DNA of 61,613 bases from Clostridia bacterium (GCA_029239935.1 JARBTY010000004.1:1-61613), one strand, 5' to 3'. Counted from the first letter of the stretch, positions 37,735 to 47,261 are shown. Numbers and translations: made by a program. Notes: a model not told the origin generated them from the sequence alone.

Positions 37735-37756
37735 CTAATATATTGCTCACATTGAT

Positions 37757-37803
37757 AAAAAAAGCGTATAAATTTCCCTTATATAAGAAATTTATACGCT
37801 TTT
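37757..37803 (-). terminator. Terminator after thrB
   Basis: Perfect 16-bp stem AAAGCGTATAAATTTC and its complement across a 10-base loop, followed on the minus strand by TTTTTTT. Confidence 0.92.
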
Positions 37804-37806
37804 AAA

Positions 37807-38715
37807 TTAATATTTAAGTTCTTCATTGATCCAGACTTTAGCGCCCTCATTATCTACCTGAAGCATCTGAACCTGCCATTTATCAGTAAGAGTATCCAGA
37901 TATTGAGCCATTTCTTTTCTAAAAGCCACTACATTCTTAATAACTGCAATAAGAGTAGGCCCTGCACCACTCAGAAATGCACCTTTCGCTCCGTAGTACT
38001 TTGCCTGATTTATAATTTCATACATATTTGGAATAAGCTGTGCTCTATACGGCTCGTGAAGTCTGTCTTCCATAGCTAGACTCAAGTTATCTATATCTCC
38101 TGTAATCATAGAGGCTGCCAGAAGCCCTGCTCTGGATGAGTTAAAAATAGCATCTTTTAATGAAACTTCTTTTGGTAAAACACTTCTTGCAAGTTCTGTA
38201 GAAAGTGTAAAATCCGGAATCATTACTGCAAAATGTATATGCTCTGCCACTCTTACCTTAACATATTTCATATCCCTCTCGTTCATAGCCCCTATTGTCA
38301 TTCCCCCTAATATAGCCGGGGAAGTATTGTCAGGATGTCCCTCAATTTGGGCCGCCATCTGTACCAGCTCTTCCTTTGAAAAAAAACTTTTGCTCAAGGC
38401 ATTGGCGATATGCAGACCTGAAACAATACAGGCTGCACTGCTCCCAAGTCCTCTGGTATGAGGAATACTGTCTTGCTGCACAAGCCTTATACTTGGCATA
38501 CTCTTTCCAATGTTATTATAAAAATACTGTATCGTTTTATAAATTAAATTGCTTTCATCTGTAGGAATATCTGGACTGCCGTCTTGAATAATAATCTCAA
38601 ATCCTTCTTTAATTTCCTCTGCATAAACGATATTATACATACTAAGTGCCATACCAATACTGTCAAATCCAGGCCCCATATTGGCTGTTGTCGCAGGTAC
38701 TTTTACTTTAATCAT
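37807..38715 (-). CDS. thrB: Homoserine kinase (GHMP family)
   Basis: 302 residues. Phosphorylates homoserine on the way to threonine. GHMP motifs: PATTANMGPGFDSIG at the start, the ATP-binding HTRGLGSSAACIVSG near 85-100, and the C-terminal GAFLSGAGPTLIA. GAGGTGA precedes the ATG. It is last in the aspartate cluster, separated from lysC by a hairpin (38788-38823). thrC is not in the window. Confidence 0.95.
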   Translation of the reverse strand: MIKVKVPATTANMGPGFDSIGMALSMYNIVYAEEIKEGFEIIIQDGSPDIPTDESNLIYKTIQYFYNNIGKSMPSIRLVQQDSIPHTRGLGSSAACIVSGLHIANALSKSFFSKEELVQMAAQIEGHPDNTSPAILGGMTIGAMNERDMKYVKVRVAEHIHFAVMIPDFTLSTELARSVLPKEVSLKDAIFNSSRAGLLAASMITGDIDNLSLAMEDRLHEPYRAQLIPNMYEIINQAKYYGAKGAFLSGAGPTLIAVIKNVVAFRKEMAQYLDTLTDKWQVQMLQVDNEGAKVWINEELKY

Positions 38716-38787
38716 TTCTTGTCACCTCATCTTTTATACTCTATTCAAATGATTTAATCTCTATTTATCCTTTTTTTATAAAAAGCA

Positions 38788-38823
38788 TAAAAGGTGAGAG
38801 ATAATAGTATCACTCACCTCTTT
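38788..38823 (-). terminator. Hairpin between lysC and thrB (terminator or attenuator)
   Basis: On the minus strand AAGAGGTGAG pairs with CTCACCTTTT, extended by TGATA/TATC inside, and is followed by ATGCTTTTT. It would partly uncouple thrB from the upstream genes. Confidence 0.65.
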
Positions 38824-38840
38824 ACTATTTATTTTTGGGC

Positions 38841-40049
38841 TTAATCTGCTAAATTAAATTTTTCATGAATAGCATTCATTGCTTTATGCATTTGTTTTTT
38901 GTCTATTAGTATAGAGATTTTAATCTCTGAAGTTGAAATCATGTGAATATTAATATTAGAATCATACATAGCCTCAAACATTTTAGAAGCTACACCAACA
39001 TTTGCTACCATTCCAGCCCCTACAACAGATACTTTTGCTAAGTTTTCGTTGTAATCGACTGCTTTGGCTCCCCATCTTTCTCTGTTTTGTTCAATAACTT
39101 CTTTGGCATCTTCGAGAGCTGTATCGGGTATCGTAAAAGAAATATCTTTTGTCTTGTCTCTTCCAATCGATTGAAGAATAATATCTACATTCACATTTTT
39201 CTTTGCAAGTGTAGCAAAAACATCAAAAGCCTTTCCTGGTGTATCTTGTAATCCAATTAAAGATACACGCGCAATCTCATCATCTCCTGCAACACCACTA
39301 ATTAACATTCTTTCCATTTTACATGCCTCCTTAACGATTGTTCCCTCTGCGGTAGTTAAACTTGATCTAACAACTAGCTCTACATTGTATTTTTTAGCCA
39401 ATTCAACGGATCTATTGTGAAGTACCTTAGCCCCTAATGAAGCTAACTCTAACATTTCATTATAAGTAATTTCATTTAATTTTTTAGCATCTTTTACAAC
39501 TCTTGGATCTGCTGTGTAAACACCTTCTACGTCTGTATAAATCTCACATTTATCGGCGTTAAGTGCTGCTGCTATTGCTACTGCGGTAGTATCAGAACCA
39601 CCTCTTCCAAGTGTTGTAATGTCATCAAAACGATTCATCCCTTGAAAACCTGTGACAAGAACAATATTTTTTCGGTCTAATTCTCTTCTTATTCGGTCAG
39701 GTTTAATTTTTTTAAGTCTTGCATTGCTATAGGTTGAAGTCGTTATCATCCCTACTTGATAAGCATTTAACGAAATACAAGGAAATCCGAGTTCTGCAAG
39801 AGCCATAGCCATCAATGCAACCGACTGCTGCTCGCCTGTTGATAATAGCATATCCATCTCCCTTTTAGGGGGGTTTTTGCTAATTTCTTTTGCTTTCGCA
39901 ATAAGATCATCTGTTGTATCTCCTTGTGCCGAAAGCACGACAATAACATCATTTCCTTCTTTATACGTCTCGGCAACCCTTTTGGCAACATTAAAAACTC
40001 TTTCTGCATTAGCAACAGAGCTTCCTCCAAATTTTTGTACGATTAACAC
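38841..40049 (-). CDS. lysC: Aspartate kinase
   Basis: 402 residues. First step from aspartate toward lysine, methionine and threonine. N-terminal kinase domain with the KFGGSSV motif (about 5-11) and the TLGRGGSDTTAVAIA block; C-terminal tandem ACT domains (about 265-402) for feedback control. The frame runs open to an ATG at 40076, but AGGAGGAG lies 5 bases before the GTG at 40049, and family members start LIVQKFGG, so I chose GTG. It follows the apgM-like gene by 57 bp. Confidence 0.95.
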   Translation of the reverse strand: MLIVQKFGGSSVANAERVFNVAKRVAETYKEGNDVIVVLSAQGDTTDDLIAKAKEISKNPPKREMDMLLSTGEQQSVALMAMALAELGFPCISLNAYQVGMITTSTYSNARLKKIKPDRIRRELDRKNIVLVTGFQGMNRFDDITTLGRGGSDTTAVAIAAALNADKCEIYTDVEGVYTADPRVVKDAKKLNEITYNEMLELASLGAKVLHNRSVELAKKYNVELVVRSSLTTAEGTIVKEACKMERMLISGVAGDDEIARVSLIGLQDTPGKAFDVFATLAKKNVNVDIILQSIGRDKTKDISFTIPDTALEDAKEVIEQNRERWGAKAVDYNENLAKVSVVGAGMVANVGVASKMFEAMYDSNINIHMISTSEIKISILIDKKQMHKAMNAIHEKFNLAD

Positions 40050-40106
40050 ATTTTCTCCTCCTCTAATCTCATTCATAGTTGTTTTCTAGTTGTCCTGCTC
40101 ATTATT

Positions 40107-41318
40107 TCATTGAAGAAATACATCCATCAGGGTATGTCCTTCTTCGATAGAATAACCGGTGGTTTTTGCAAAGCTCTCTGTGTAACTATTCTTCTCATTA
40201 ATCAAATCATTACCCCTCTGATACATCATAAAAGGTACAGGATCTCCTGTATGGGTCCTAAGTCTAAGAGGTGTTGGGTGGTCTGGCACCACCAGCATTT
40301 TATAGGATATAGACTGACTATCTAAAGCCTTTATAATAGGTTTAATAATCTTTTTGTCTATGTACTCAATGGCTCTGACTTTATTATCTAATTCATTTCT
40401 GTGTCCACATTCATCAGGTCCCTCTAAGTGGACATAGACAAAGTCTTTATCGTCTTCTATGAGCCACTTAATGGCTGCGTCTGCTTTACCTTCATAGTTG
40501 GTATGCACATTGCCCGTAGCACCTTCTACATCTATGGAGGTCATACCCGCACCAATACCTATTCCTTTGATAAGATCTACTGCTGATATAACAGCCCCTT
40601 CTACATGATATTTATCTTTAAACAAAGGAAGCTGCGGCTTAGTGCCTTCTCCCCATATCCAGATGCTGTTGGCGGGTCTTAACCCCTTTTGTCTTCTCAT
40701 CTCATTAATAGGATGATGATTAAGAATATCATAGCTTTTTTTCATAAGATCCCAAATAATCTGAGCGCTTACCCCAGTCGGTTGATAGGTTTCAATGCAC
40801 CTTTCGAGAATATCATGAGGAGGTACAAGCTGTACGTTGGTGCTTCCACGATCCCAAACCAGCAAATGTCTGTAGCTTACTCCGGGATGAAATTTCTTTG
40901 TTTCATCTCCTAAAGCGCTTTCAACTGCTTCTATAAGTTCTTTTGCTTCTTCTGTTGTAATCTCATCAGCACTATGATCCAAAATAATCTTATGCTCATA
41001 GGGTTCATCTTCGCTTAAGGTCACTAAATTAGTTCTAAAGGTAACATCCGTATCCTTTAAAGCAACCCCCATACTTAATGCTTCTAGCGGACTTCTTCCA
41101 AAATAATACCGGCGCGGGTCATACCCTAGTACAGACAAATTGGCAGTATCACTGCCCTTGGCACAGCCTTCTGGAATAGTGTGAACCATCCCTATCGTAC
41201 TATAAGGTGCTAACTGATCTATTGCCTCTGTCCGTGCATATTCTAATGGTGTAACATTTCCCAAAGCCGAGATAGGTTCATCTGCCGCTCCATCTATTAG
41301 TACTACCACATATTTCAT
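40107..41318 (-). CDS. ApgM-type phosphoglycerate mutase, proposed alternative homoserine kinase
   Basis: 403 residues of the alkaline phosphatase superfamily, archaeal-type cofactor-independent phosphoglycerate mutase branch: VVVLIDGAADEP at the start, the metal-binding KGSDTANLSVLGYDP near 58-70, and HLEGPDECGHRNE plus VPDHPTP toward the C-terminus. A subgroup found next to hom and lysC has been proposed to be a homoserine kinase. That fits this position, but a genuine thrB lies two genes away. AGGGGA lies 8 bases before the ATG at 41318; the in-frame ATG at 41327 is too close to it. Confidence 0.8.
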   Translation of the reverse strand: MKYVVVLIDGAADEPISALGNVTPLEYARTEAIDQLAPYSTIGMVHTIPEGCAKGSDTANLSVLGYDPRRYYFGRSPLEALSMGVALKDTDVTFRTNLVTLSEDEPYEHKIILDHSADEITTEEAKELIEAVESALGDETKKFHPGVSYRHLLVWDRGSTNVQLVPPHDILERCIETYQPTGVSAQIIWDLMKKSYDILNHHPINEMRRQKGLRPANSIWIWGEGTKPQLPLFKDKYHVEGAVISAVDLIKGIGIGAGMTSIDVEGATGNVHTNYEGKADAAIKWLIEDDKDFVYVHLEGPDECGHRNELDNKVRAIEYIDKKIIKPIIKALDSQSISYKMLVVPDHPTPLRLRTHTGDPVPFMMYQRGNDLINEKNSYTESFAKTTGYSIEEGHTLMDVFLQ

Positions 41319-41330
41319 TTTATCCATCCC

Positions 41331-42545
41331 CTACTTTTCAATACGTATTTTACTTATGACTTTAAAATCTGATAATCTTTCTAGGCTTTGAGCAAATCGG
41401 ATTTCTGTCTCTGTTTGTGTAATAAAGGCATACTCACCTTCTAAAGCCTTAACTTCTTCTACTTCTCCAAATACTTCTTTAACCACCTGTGCTATAGAGT
41501 CTGCATTTTTTTTAAGTCTTACGAAATAGGTGGCTTTCACTTGAGCTTTATCCTTTAATTCTATTTTTTCTCTATTCCAAAAAGAGATGATATTTGTACC
41601 TTTATGTTTGGCTGCATCTACAACATCCGCTACCACAGCACTGGCAGTAGGCAATTTTCCTGCGCCTCTTCCATAAAACATCACTTCTCCAATGACATTG
41701 CCTTTAACAAAAATCCCATTGAAAACATCATTTACCATCGCGAGCGGATGGGTCAGTGGAATCAGCATGGGCGATACTCTGGCAAATATGCTGTCATCTT
41801 GTTTTTGGCATGTTGCAAGCAGTTTAATGACATAACCCATATTTTCTGCATACAGCATATCTTCCTTTGTAACCTTTGTAATACCTTCTGTAGGAATGTC
41901 CTGATAATTGACATGTTCTCCAAATGCTAATGACGAAAGTATAGCAATCTTACGGCATGCATCATGACCTTCCACATCTGCTTCTGGATTTTTCTCTGCA
42001 TAACCTAGCTCCTGCGCTTCTTTTAAAACCTCTTCAAAAGCACTCCCTTTTTCTTTCATTTGCGTTAATATGAAGTTAGTTGTCCCATTAAGAATTCCTG
42101 TAATCTCATAAATCTCGTCCGCAGTAAGGGATTGGTTAAGAGGCCTGATAATAGGTATGCCTCCTCCTACACTGGCTTCAAACAAAAAGTTAACTTTGTT
42201 TTTTCTGGCAGTTTCTAAAAGCTCTGCACCATGCAGTGCTACTAATTCCTTATTAGAAGTTACAAAACTTTTTCCTTTTAAGAGACTCTGTTTCGCAAAA
42301 GTATAAGCAGGCTCCACGCCACCCATCGCCTCTACAACAATCTCTATCTCTTCATCACTCGCAATGATTTCAAAGTCTTTGACAACAAGCGTGTTAATAG
42401 GATCCCCTTCAAAATCTCTAATATCCAGTATATATTTAATCTCTACTTCCTGCCCTGCTCTTTTGGCTATGCTCTCTTTGTTTTCATTAATAACTTCTAC
42501 GACACCTCTGCCGACTGTCCCTAATCCTAACAATGCAATTTTCAT
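41331..42545 (-). CDS. hom: Homoserine dehydrogenase
   Basis: 404 residues. Reduces aspartate semialdehyde to homoserine. An N-terminal NAD(P)-binding site GLGTVGRGVVE (about 7-17), the central catalytic domain with GGGIPIIRPLNQ and GILNGTTNFIL, and a C-terminal ACT domain (about 335-404). TGGAGG precedes the ATG. It sits 41 bp after the ACT-domain gene and 12 bp before the apgM-like gene. Confidence 0.96.
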   Translation of the reverse strand: MKIALLGLGTVGRGVVEVINENKESIAKRAGQEVEIKYILDIRDFEGDPINTLVVKDFEIIASDEEIEIVVEAMGGVEPAYTFAKQSLLKGKSFVTSNKELVALHGAELLETARKNKVNFLFEASVGGGIPIIRPLNQSLTADEIYEITGILNGTTNFILTQMKEKGSAFEEVLKEAQELGYAEKNPEADVEGHDACRKIAILSSLAFGEHVNYQDIPTEGITKVTKEDMLYAENMGYVIKLLATCQKQDDSIFARVSPMLIPLTHPLAMVNDVFNGIFVKGNVIGEVMFYGRGAGKLPTASAVVADVVDAAKHKGTNIISFWNREKIELKDKAQVKATYFVRLKKNADSIAQVVKEVFGEVEEVKALEGEYAFITQTETEIRFAQSLERLSDFKVISKIRIEK

Positions 42546-42586
42546 CTTTTAACCTCCACTAATATCATTGTTTCGTAGCCCTCTTA

Positions 42587-43030
42587 CTATTCCCTTGCCA
42601 GTATTTTTATTTCCTGGACACCATTTAAATCCTGCAAGCGGTCTATCAGCTCTTCAATATCCATAATCATATTGGCTGTCTGCATACATAGATTGATGAT
42701 TGCTATACCATTCATTGGAACCATCTGATTAATCGTTAAGACATTCCCACCTGCATTAGCAATGCCATTCAGTACATCCGATAGTCTTCCTGTTTCATCC
42801 TGCAGATGAATTAACATTGTAAGTGCCTGCCCCTTCCCCTTATCATAAAAAGGAAAAATAGCATCTCTATATTTATAAAAAGAACTTCTGCTAATACCCA
42901 CTTTTTCTGTAGCTTCTTGTACGGTAAGTAATTTATCTTTTTCCAATAATTTTTTTACATCAACCACTTTTAAAAAAATATCAGGCAGTACGTCTTTGTC
43001 AATCACATAAAATTGATGTTTTTCTTTCAT
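42587..43030 (-). CDS. pheB: ACT domain protein of the PheB/UPF0735 family
   Basis: 147 residues. An N-terminal helix-turn-helix-like stretch (LTVQEATEKVGISRSSFYKYRD, split here as two blocks: LTVQEATEKVG and ISRSSFYKYRD) and a C-terminal ACT domain (about 70-147). ACT domains bind amino acids, so a regulatory role in this cluster is likely. The family name PheB is historical; the function is not established. The frame extends to 43072, but AAGGAG lies 6 bases before the ATG at 43030. First gene of the aspartate cluster. Confidence 0.85.
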   Translation of the reverse strand: MKEKHQFYVIDKDVLPDIFLKVVDVKKLLEKDKLLTVQEATEKVGISRSSFYKYRDAIFPFYDKGKGQALTMLIHLQDETGRLSDVLNGIANAGGNVLTINQMVPMNGIAIINLCMQTANMIMDIEELIDRLQDLNGVQEIKILARE

Positions 43031-43194
43031 AATATTCTCCTTGTTCGCTTGTGGTGAACATTTGTTTATCACTTACACACTATATCACAATCCTTTTTTA
43101 CTTTCAAGTTTATAGTTTTTGGATAAGACAATTTTTATCATTTTATATAAAATTTAATTATTTTCGCTAAAATATACAGACATTATTCCTATGT

Positions 43195-43237
43195 AAAAAA
43201 AGAAATGATGTTGAGATCAACATCATTTCTTTTTTTA
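43195..43237 (-). terminator. Terminator after the amidase gene
   Basis: Perfect stem GAAATGATGTTGA/TCAACATCATTTC flanked by A-run and T-run on both strands. Confidence 0.92.
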
Positions 43238-43240
43238 ATT

Positions 43241-44668
43241 CTAATTCGTTTCAAAATAGGTTAAGATAGACTGATAAATGATTTCTGCCAACTGAGGTGA
43301 GAAATCTGATTGTGTTAGCCTCATTCTATCGTATTCATTTGACAAAAACCCACCCTCAATTAAAACTGATGGCATTGTTGTATTTCTTAGAACATAGAGC
43401 CCATTATTAGCTTTAGCCTTTCTGTCCTTCATCTGAAGTCCTTGTATGATATTGGCCTGAACCAGCTTTGCAAAGTATTCTCCTCTTGGATCGCTAGGGT
43501 TACTGAAATAAAAGGTTTCTGTTCCGCTTACCGCTGTATTGTCTACGTAGTTATTATGTATACTTACAAAGAGGCTGGCACCTATTTCATTGGCTAGGGT
43601 CGTCCTATCTTCTAGACTAGGCTTTACATCCTCTTCCCTCGTCATATACACTTTGATATGCGGCTCATTTATCAATAAACGATAGAGGTCTGTTGCATAA
43701 CGGATATTGAGATCTTTTTCTAAAATACCTCCCCCACTTGTTCCGGGATCGCTGCCTCCATGACCCGCATCTATAACTACTATTTTCTCATATTTTTCAT
43801 TGGGTTTAACCAATTGTATATGTATTTTACCTTCCTGCTCATATAGATTCACTGCACTCACGGAAGAAGTGTTAATGATGAACCGCGTTCCTGCCGCATG
43901 TTCAACACTTACACCTTTAATTCTGCCTTCAGCACTTACTAAAGTTCCACCACTAAAAAATGCGGAATAGTCACCACCTAAATCTATTATAATTTTTCTT
44001 TCTCTATATAAATCAGTAATATGCATATCTTCTATAGAAAATAAGGGCTGCTGTTCAAGGATAAGTGCATTTTGACTGGGTTCATAACTTATGTTGCTTA
44101 ATGAGTTTTCCCAGCTTTCTGCCGGATCAGGTATAGGATTTAGAGTTTCATCAGGATTCTCCTCTGTTTCCGGTGTCTCAGGTTGGGTAGTGGGAAGTGA
44201 TTTTTCTATTGCTATACTTCTGTCATTACCATCCCATACTACTTTATAACCTAACTGTTCACTTATAAAACGAATAGGAATCATGAGTTTATCATTAATA
44301 ACCTTAGGGGGCATATCCAGCATTTTCAATTCTCCATTGACCCAGGCTTCCCCTTTATCAACTTCCAATACCAGTAAAGATATCCCATCATAAACATAGA
44401 CTTTTCTCTCTGATTCTTTCCATTCTACAGATGCACCCATGGGTTCAAATACTTCTCTTGCGGGTACCAGCACCCGATCTCCAAGTTGTATAGGGGGCAT
44501 AAGTGTTGTTTGAATAGGTGTATTATTTATATATAGACTAATAGATGGCAAATCATAGATATGTTTTCTACCATCATAGGTTAAATTCATAGTATCTGCC
44601 TGAACGACAGTATATGATGTGCAAAGCATCGCCGCCATAATAAGAGCTTTTTTAAACTGATGTCTCAT
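43241..44668 (-). CDS. N-acetylmuramoyl-L-alanine amidase with stalk and AMIN domains
   Basis: 475 residues. Signal peptide at about 1-24; two copper amine oxidase N-terminal type repeats (about 45-155: RVLVPAREVFEP and KLMIPIRFISEQ); a Pro/Glu-rich linker (about 160-185); an AMIN domain (about 190-288) that binds the wall; and an Amidase_3 domain (about 295-475) with zinc ligands His303 in IDAGHGG, the Glu of EKDLN near 317, and the His of SIHNNY. It cleaves the bond between MurNAc and the peptide stem in peptidoglycan. AGGAGG precedes the ATG. It has its own promoter and terminator. Confidence 0.93.
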   Translation of the reverse strand: MRHQFKKALIMAAMLCTSYTVVQADTMNLTYDGRKHIYDLPSISLYINNTPIQTTLMPPIQLGDRVLVPAREVFEPMGASVEWKESERKVYVYDGISLLVLEVDKGEAWVNGELKMLDMPPKVINDKLMIPIRFISEQLGYKVVWDGNDRSIAIEKSLPTTQPETPETEENPDETLNPIPDPAESWENSLSNISYEPSQNALILEQQPLFSIEDMHITDLYRERKIIIDLGGDYSAFFSGGTLVSAEGRIKGVSVEHAAGTRFIINTSSVSAVNLYEQEGKIHIQLVKPNEKYEKIVVIDAGHGGSDPGTSGGGILEKDLNIRYATDLYRLLINEPHIKVYMTREEDVKPSLEDRTTLANEIGASLFVSIHNNYVDNTAVSGTETFYFSNPSDPRGEYFAKLVQANIIQGLQMKDRKAKANNGLYVLRNTTMPSVLIEGGFLSNEYDRMRLTQSDFSPQLAEIIYQSILTYFETN

Positions 44669-44712
44669 TTCTATCCTCCTAGTTAAAAGTTCTTTGTAAT
44701 AAATCTATTTGT

Positions 44713-44741
44713 ATTATATCAGAAAAACTACCTTATTACAA
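44713..44741 (-). promoter_or_regulatory. Promoter for the amidase gene
   Basis: On the minus strand TTGTAA (44741-44736), a 17-base spacer and TATAAT (44718-44713), 45 bases before the ATG. Confidence 0.7.
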
Positions 44742-44890
44742 AATAAACTCCCATTTTTTTGTATAAAACCCGATTTTTTCATTTCTTTTTGCCTTCTCAT
44801 TTTTACTTTTTATACGCTATGTCTAGGGATAAATAATTTTGGCTATACTCTGTTTATAATTTTTAAAGTAAGAAAGGTTGTTAAGGCGCT

Positions 44891-45862
44891 ATGAAAAAAA
44901 TAAGTGTTGTTATTCCCATGTATTGTGAGGAAGATATGGTTACAGCCTGCTATCAAAAATTATCTTCTGTTATGCAGGGCATTTTATCCTATACCTACGA
45001 ACTTATCTTTGTAAACGACGGCAGTCAGGATGCTACACTTTCTCTCCTTGAAGAAATTTCCTTTAATGACAAACACGTCAAAGTAATAAGCCTCTCCAGA
45101 AACTTTGGGCATCAGGCAGCTGTTACTTGCGGTATCACCCACGCTTCTGGTGCAGCCATTGTCATTATTGATGCAGATCTTCAAGATCCTCCTGAGACTA
45201 TCTGCAATATGGTCAAGCTATGGGAAGAAGGTTATGACGTTGTATACGGCAAAAGAAAAAAACGCAACGGCGAAACTTTTTTTAAACTGTTTTCAGCTAA
45301 ATTATTCTACAGACTTCTAAACCATTTATCAGATACGGCTATTCCACTAGATACAGGGGATTTTAGACTCATAGATAAAAAGGTAGCCACTGTGCTTATT
45401 AATCTCAAAGAACATAATCGTTTTTTACGCGGGCTTGTTCCTTGGTGCGGATTCAACCAGATTGGTCTTGTCTATGAACGAAATCCTCGTCTGGCCGGCG
45501 AAACTAAATACCCGTTTAATAAGATGATTAAACTGGCAGTGGACGGTATCATCTCTTTTTCATCCAAACCACTTAAGCTTATTATGAAACTAGGGATAAT
45601 AGCTATTGTTATTGATTTGATACTGCTAGGCTATTATGCTGCTGCCCTGATTATTCCCAGTAGTACCGTTGTTCCTGCCATGGCTTGGCTCATCATCATT
45701 ATTTCTTTTTTTGGAAGCATACAGCTTATTTCAATAGGTATATTAGGAGAATATATAGGACGTATGTACGATGAGAGCAAAAACAGGCCCCTTTATATTA
45801 TCGATAAAACCCTCAATATTCCTTCCAAAAGAACGACTTTCAAAAAAGGCAGCTTATCTTAG
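44891..45862 (+). CDS. Family 2 glycosyltransferase, membrane-anchored (GtrB/DPM type)
   Basis: 323 residues. The catalytic GT-A domain has VVIPMYCEED, VNDGSQD (42-48), the metal-binding DAD (94-96) followed by QDPPE (98-102), and RGLVPWCGF. Two membrane segments follow at about 232-256 and 265-290. This plan is that of enzymes that load a sugar onto undecaprenyl phosphate (GtrB, ArnC-like). No flippase or acceptor-transferase gene is adjacent, so the sugar and final target are unknown. The ribosome binding site is weak. Confidence 0.88.
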   Translation: MKKISVVIPMYCEEDMVTACYQKLSSVMQGILSYTYELIFVNDGSQDATLSLLEEISFNDKHVKVISLSRNFGHQAAVTCGITHASGAAIVIIDADLQDPPETICNMVKLWEEGYDVVYGKRKKRNGETFFKLFSAKLFYRLLNHLSDTAIPLDTGDFRLIDKKVATVLINLKEHNRFLRGLVPWCGFNQIGLVYERNPRLAGETKYPFNKMIKLAVDGIISFSSKPLKLIMKLGIIAIVIDLILLGYYAAALIIPSSTVVPAMAWLIIIISFFGSIQLISIGILGEYIGRMYDESKNRPLYIIDKTLNIPSKRTTFKKGSLS

Positions 45863-45874
45863 CTGTCTTTTTTG
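45842..45874 (+). terminator. Terminator after the glycosyltransferase gene
   Basis: Stem AAAAAAGGCAGCT/AGCTGTCTTTTTT around a 6-base loop; the TAG stop codon lies inside the hairpin. Confidence 0.85.
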
Positions 45875-45979
45875 AGTCTACATTGATTGTTTTCTTATTA
45901 AAATATACAAAATAAATAGTGCCATACTTTGTTTTCTATTGATGTTTAATAATATTTTGAAAAATAAACCATTTATAGA

Positions 45980-46008
45980 TTGAAATTAGATTAAAAATTT
46001 AATATGAT
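45980..46008 (+). promoter_or_regulatory. Promoter of the nucleoside ABC importer
   Basis: TTGAAA (45980-45985), a 17-base spacer and TATGAT (46003-46008), 75 bases before the ATG of the binding protein. I see no purine riboswitch in the leader. Confidence 0.7.
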
Positions 46009-46083
46009 AGAGTGAGTAGTATTTAAATGGTTTTAATTACATAAAATACTATCTACAAAATATTGAATGGTGGTGACATTAAA

Positions 46084-47181
46084 ATGAAGAAAAAACATTT
46101 AGCTTTAGTTCTTAGCGGACTTATGGCTATGAGTCTGTTTACAGGCTGCGGTGGAACAAAACAAGAAGCTAACAGTAAGTTCGAACCTATCAAAACAGAT
46201 CTCAAAGTAGGTATGGTAACTGATGCGGGTACCATTGATGACAAATCCTTTAATCAAGGAACTTGGGAAGGTATTCTTGGTTCAGGGACAAGTTCAAAAT
46301 ACTTAAAACCAGCTGGTACTACAGAAGCTGACTACTTAAAAGAAATCACTAATCTCTATGATGCAGGCTACAAATTTATCGTAACACCTGGTTTCAAATT
46401 TGAAACAGCTATTTTCCAAGCTCAAGATAAATATCCTGATGCAAAATTTGTCATTATAGATGGTAACCCTCATAATGGGGACTACAATCCTGTTGTAAAA
46501 GAAAATACTGTGGCCATTTTCTTTGCTGAGCACGAATCTGGCTTTACAGCTGGCGTTGCTACTGCACTTCAACTCAAAGAAGGCGAGTTAGGATTTATTG
46601 GCGGTATGGAAATTCCAGCTGTTCAAAAATTCAACTGGGGCTTCCAACAAGGTGTTAATTATGCCAATGAAAATCTAGGAACAACTGTTTCTATGAAAGA
46701 AGAAAATGTGGTTTATCAAGGATCATTTGACAATGTAGCAGCTGGTCAGCAGCTTGCTGCTCAAATGTATGATAAAGGCGTAAAAGCTATCTTTACAGCT
46801 GCGGGTGGTGTTGGTGTTGGTGCTATCACTGAAGCTAAAGCAAGAGCTACTAACGGCGAAGAAGTTTGGGTTATCGGTGTTGACGTTGACCAATATGCCG
46901 AAGGTATTTATGATGAAAAAGCTGGTAAATCCATTATCCTTACATCTGCTATGAAATATATTGATCAATCTGCTTATGATATGATTAAAGCTGAGGTGGA
47001 CGGTACTTTCCCAGGTGGTCAGACTTTAACATTTGATGCTAAAAATGACGGCATTGGTATTCCTGCTGTAAATCCTAACTTAAGTGAAGATACTGTTTCA
47101 AAAACAAATGAAATTTATGCAAAAATCAAATCTGGTGAAATTGTTGTTGCCAGTGAAAATGATGGCAGTCTTATTAAATAA
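46084..47181 (+). CDS. BMP-family substrate-binding lipoprotein (nucleoside importer)
   Basis: 365 residues. Lipoprotein signal with lipobox LFTGC (Cys22), then the BMP/PnrA fold: VGMVTDAGTIDDKSFNQG near 42-59, GGMEIPAVQKFNWGF and the AAGGVGVGAITEA segment. Members bind purine nucleosides outside the membrane. The frame opens at 46063, but GGTGGTGA lies 7 bases before the ATG at 46084. The ATPase and two permeases follow after a hairpin, as in the yufNOPQ/nup transporters. Confidence 0.92.
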   Translation: MKKKHLALVLSGLMAMSLFTGCGGTKQEANSKFEPIKTDLKVGMVTDAGTIDDKSFNQGTWEGILGSGTSSKYLKPAGTTEADYLKEITNLYDAGYKFIVTPGFKFETAIFQAQDKYPDAKFVIIDGNPHNGDYNPVVKENTVAIFFAEHESGFTAGVATALQLKEGELGFIGGMEIPAVQKFNWGFQQGVNYANENLGTTVSMKEENVVYQGSFDNVAAGQQLAAQMYDKGVKAIFTAAGGVGVGAITEAKARATNGEEVWVIGVDVDQYAEGIYDEKAGKSIILTSAMKYIDQSAYDMIKAEVDGTFPGGQTLTFDAKNDGIGIPAVNPNLSEDTVSKTNEIYAKIKSGEIVVASENDGSLIK

Positions 47182-47232
47182 TAATGGTTTTAAGAATTTC
47201 TGAACATTTTTTATAGGTATTTTCTAAGTAAC

Positions 47233-47261
47233 AAAAAAAGACGGAAAATCCGTCTTTTTTT
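47233..47261 (+). terminator. Intercistronic terminator after the BMP lipoprotein gene
   Basis: AAAAAAGACGGA/TCCGTCTTTTTT with a 3-4 base loop. Placed between binding protein and ATPase, it would let the binding protein be made in excess over the membrane components. Confidence 0.85.
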
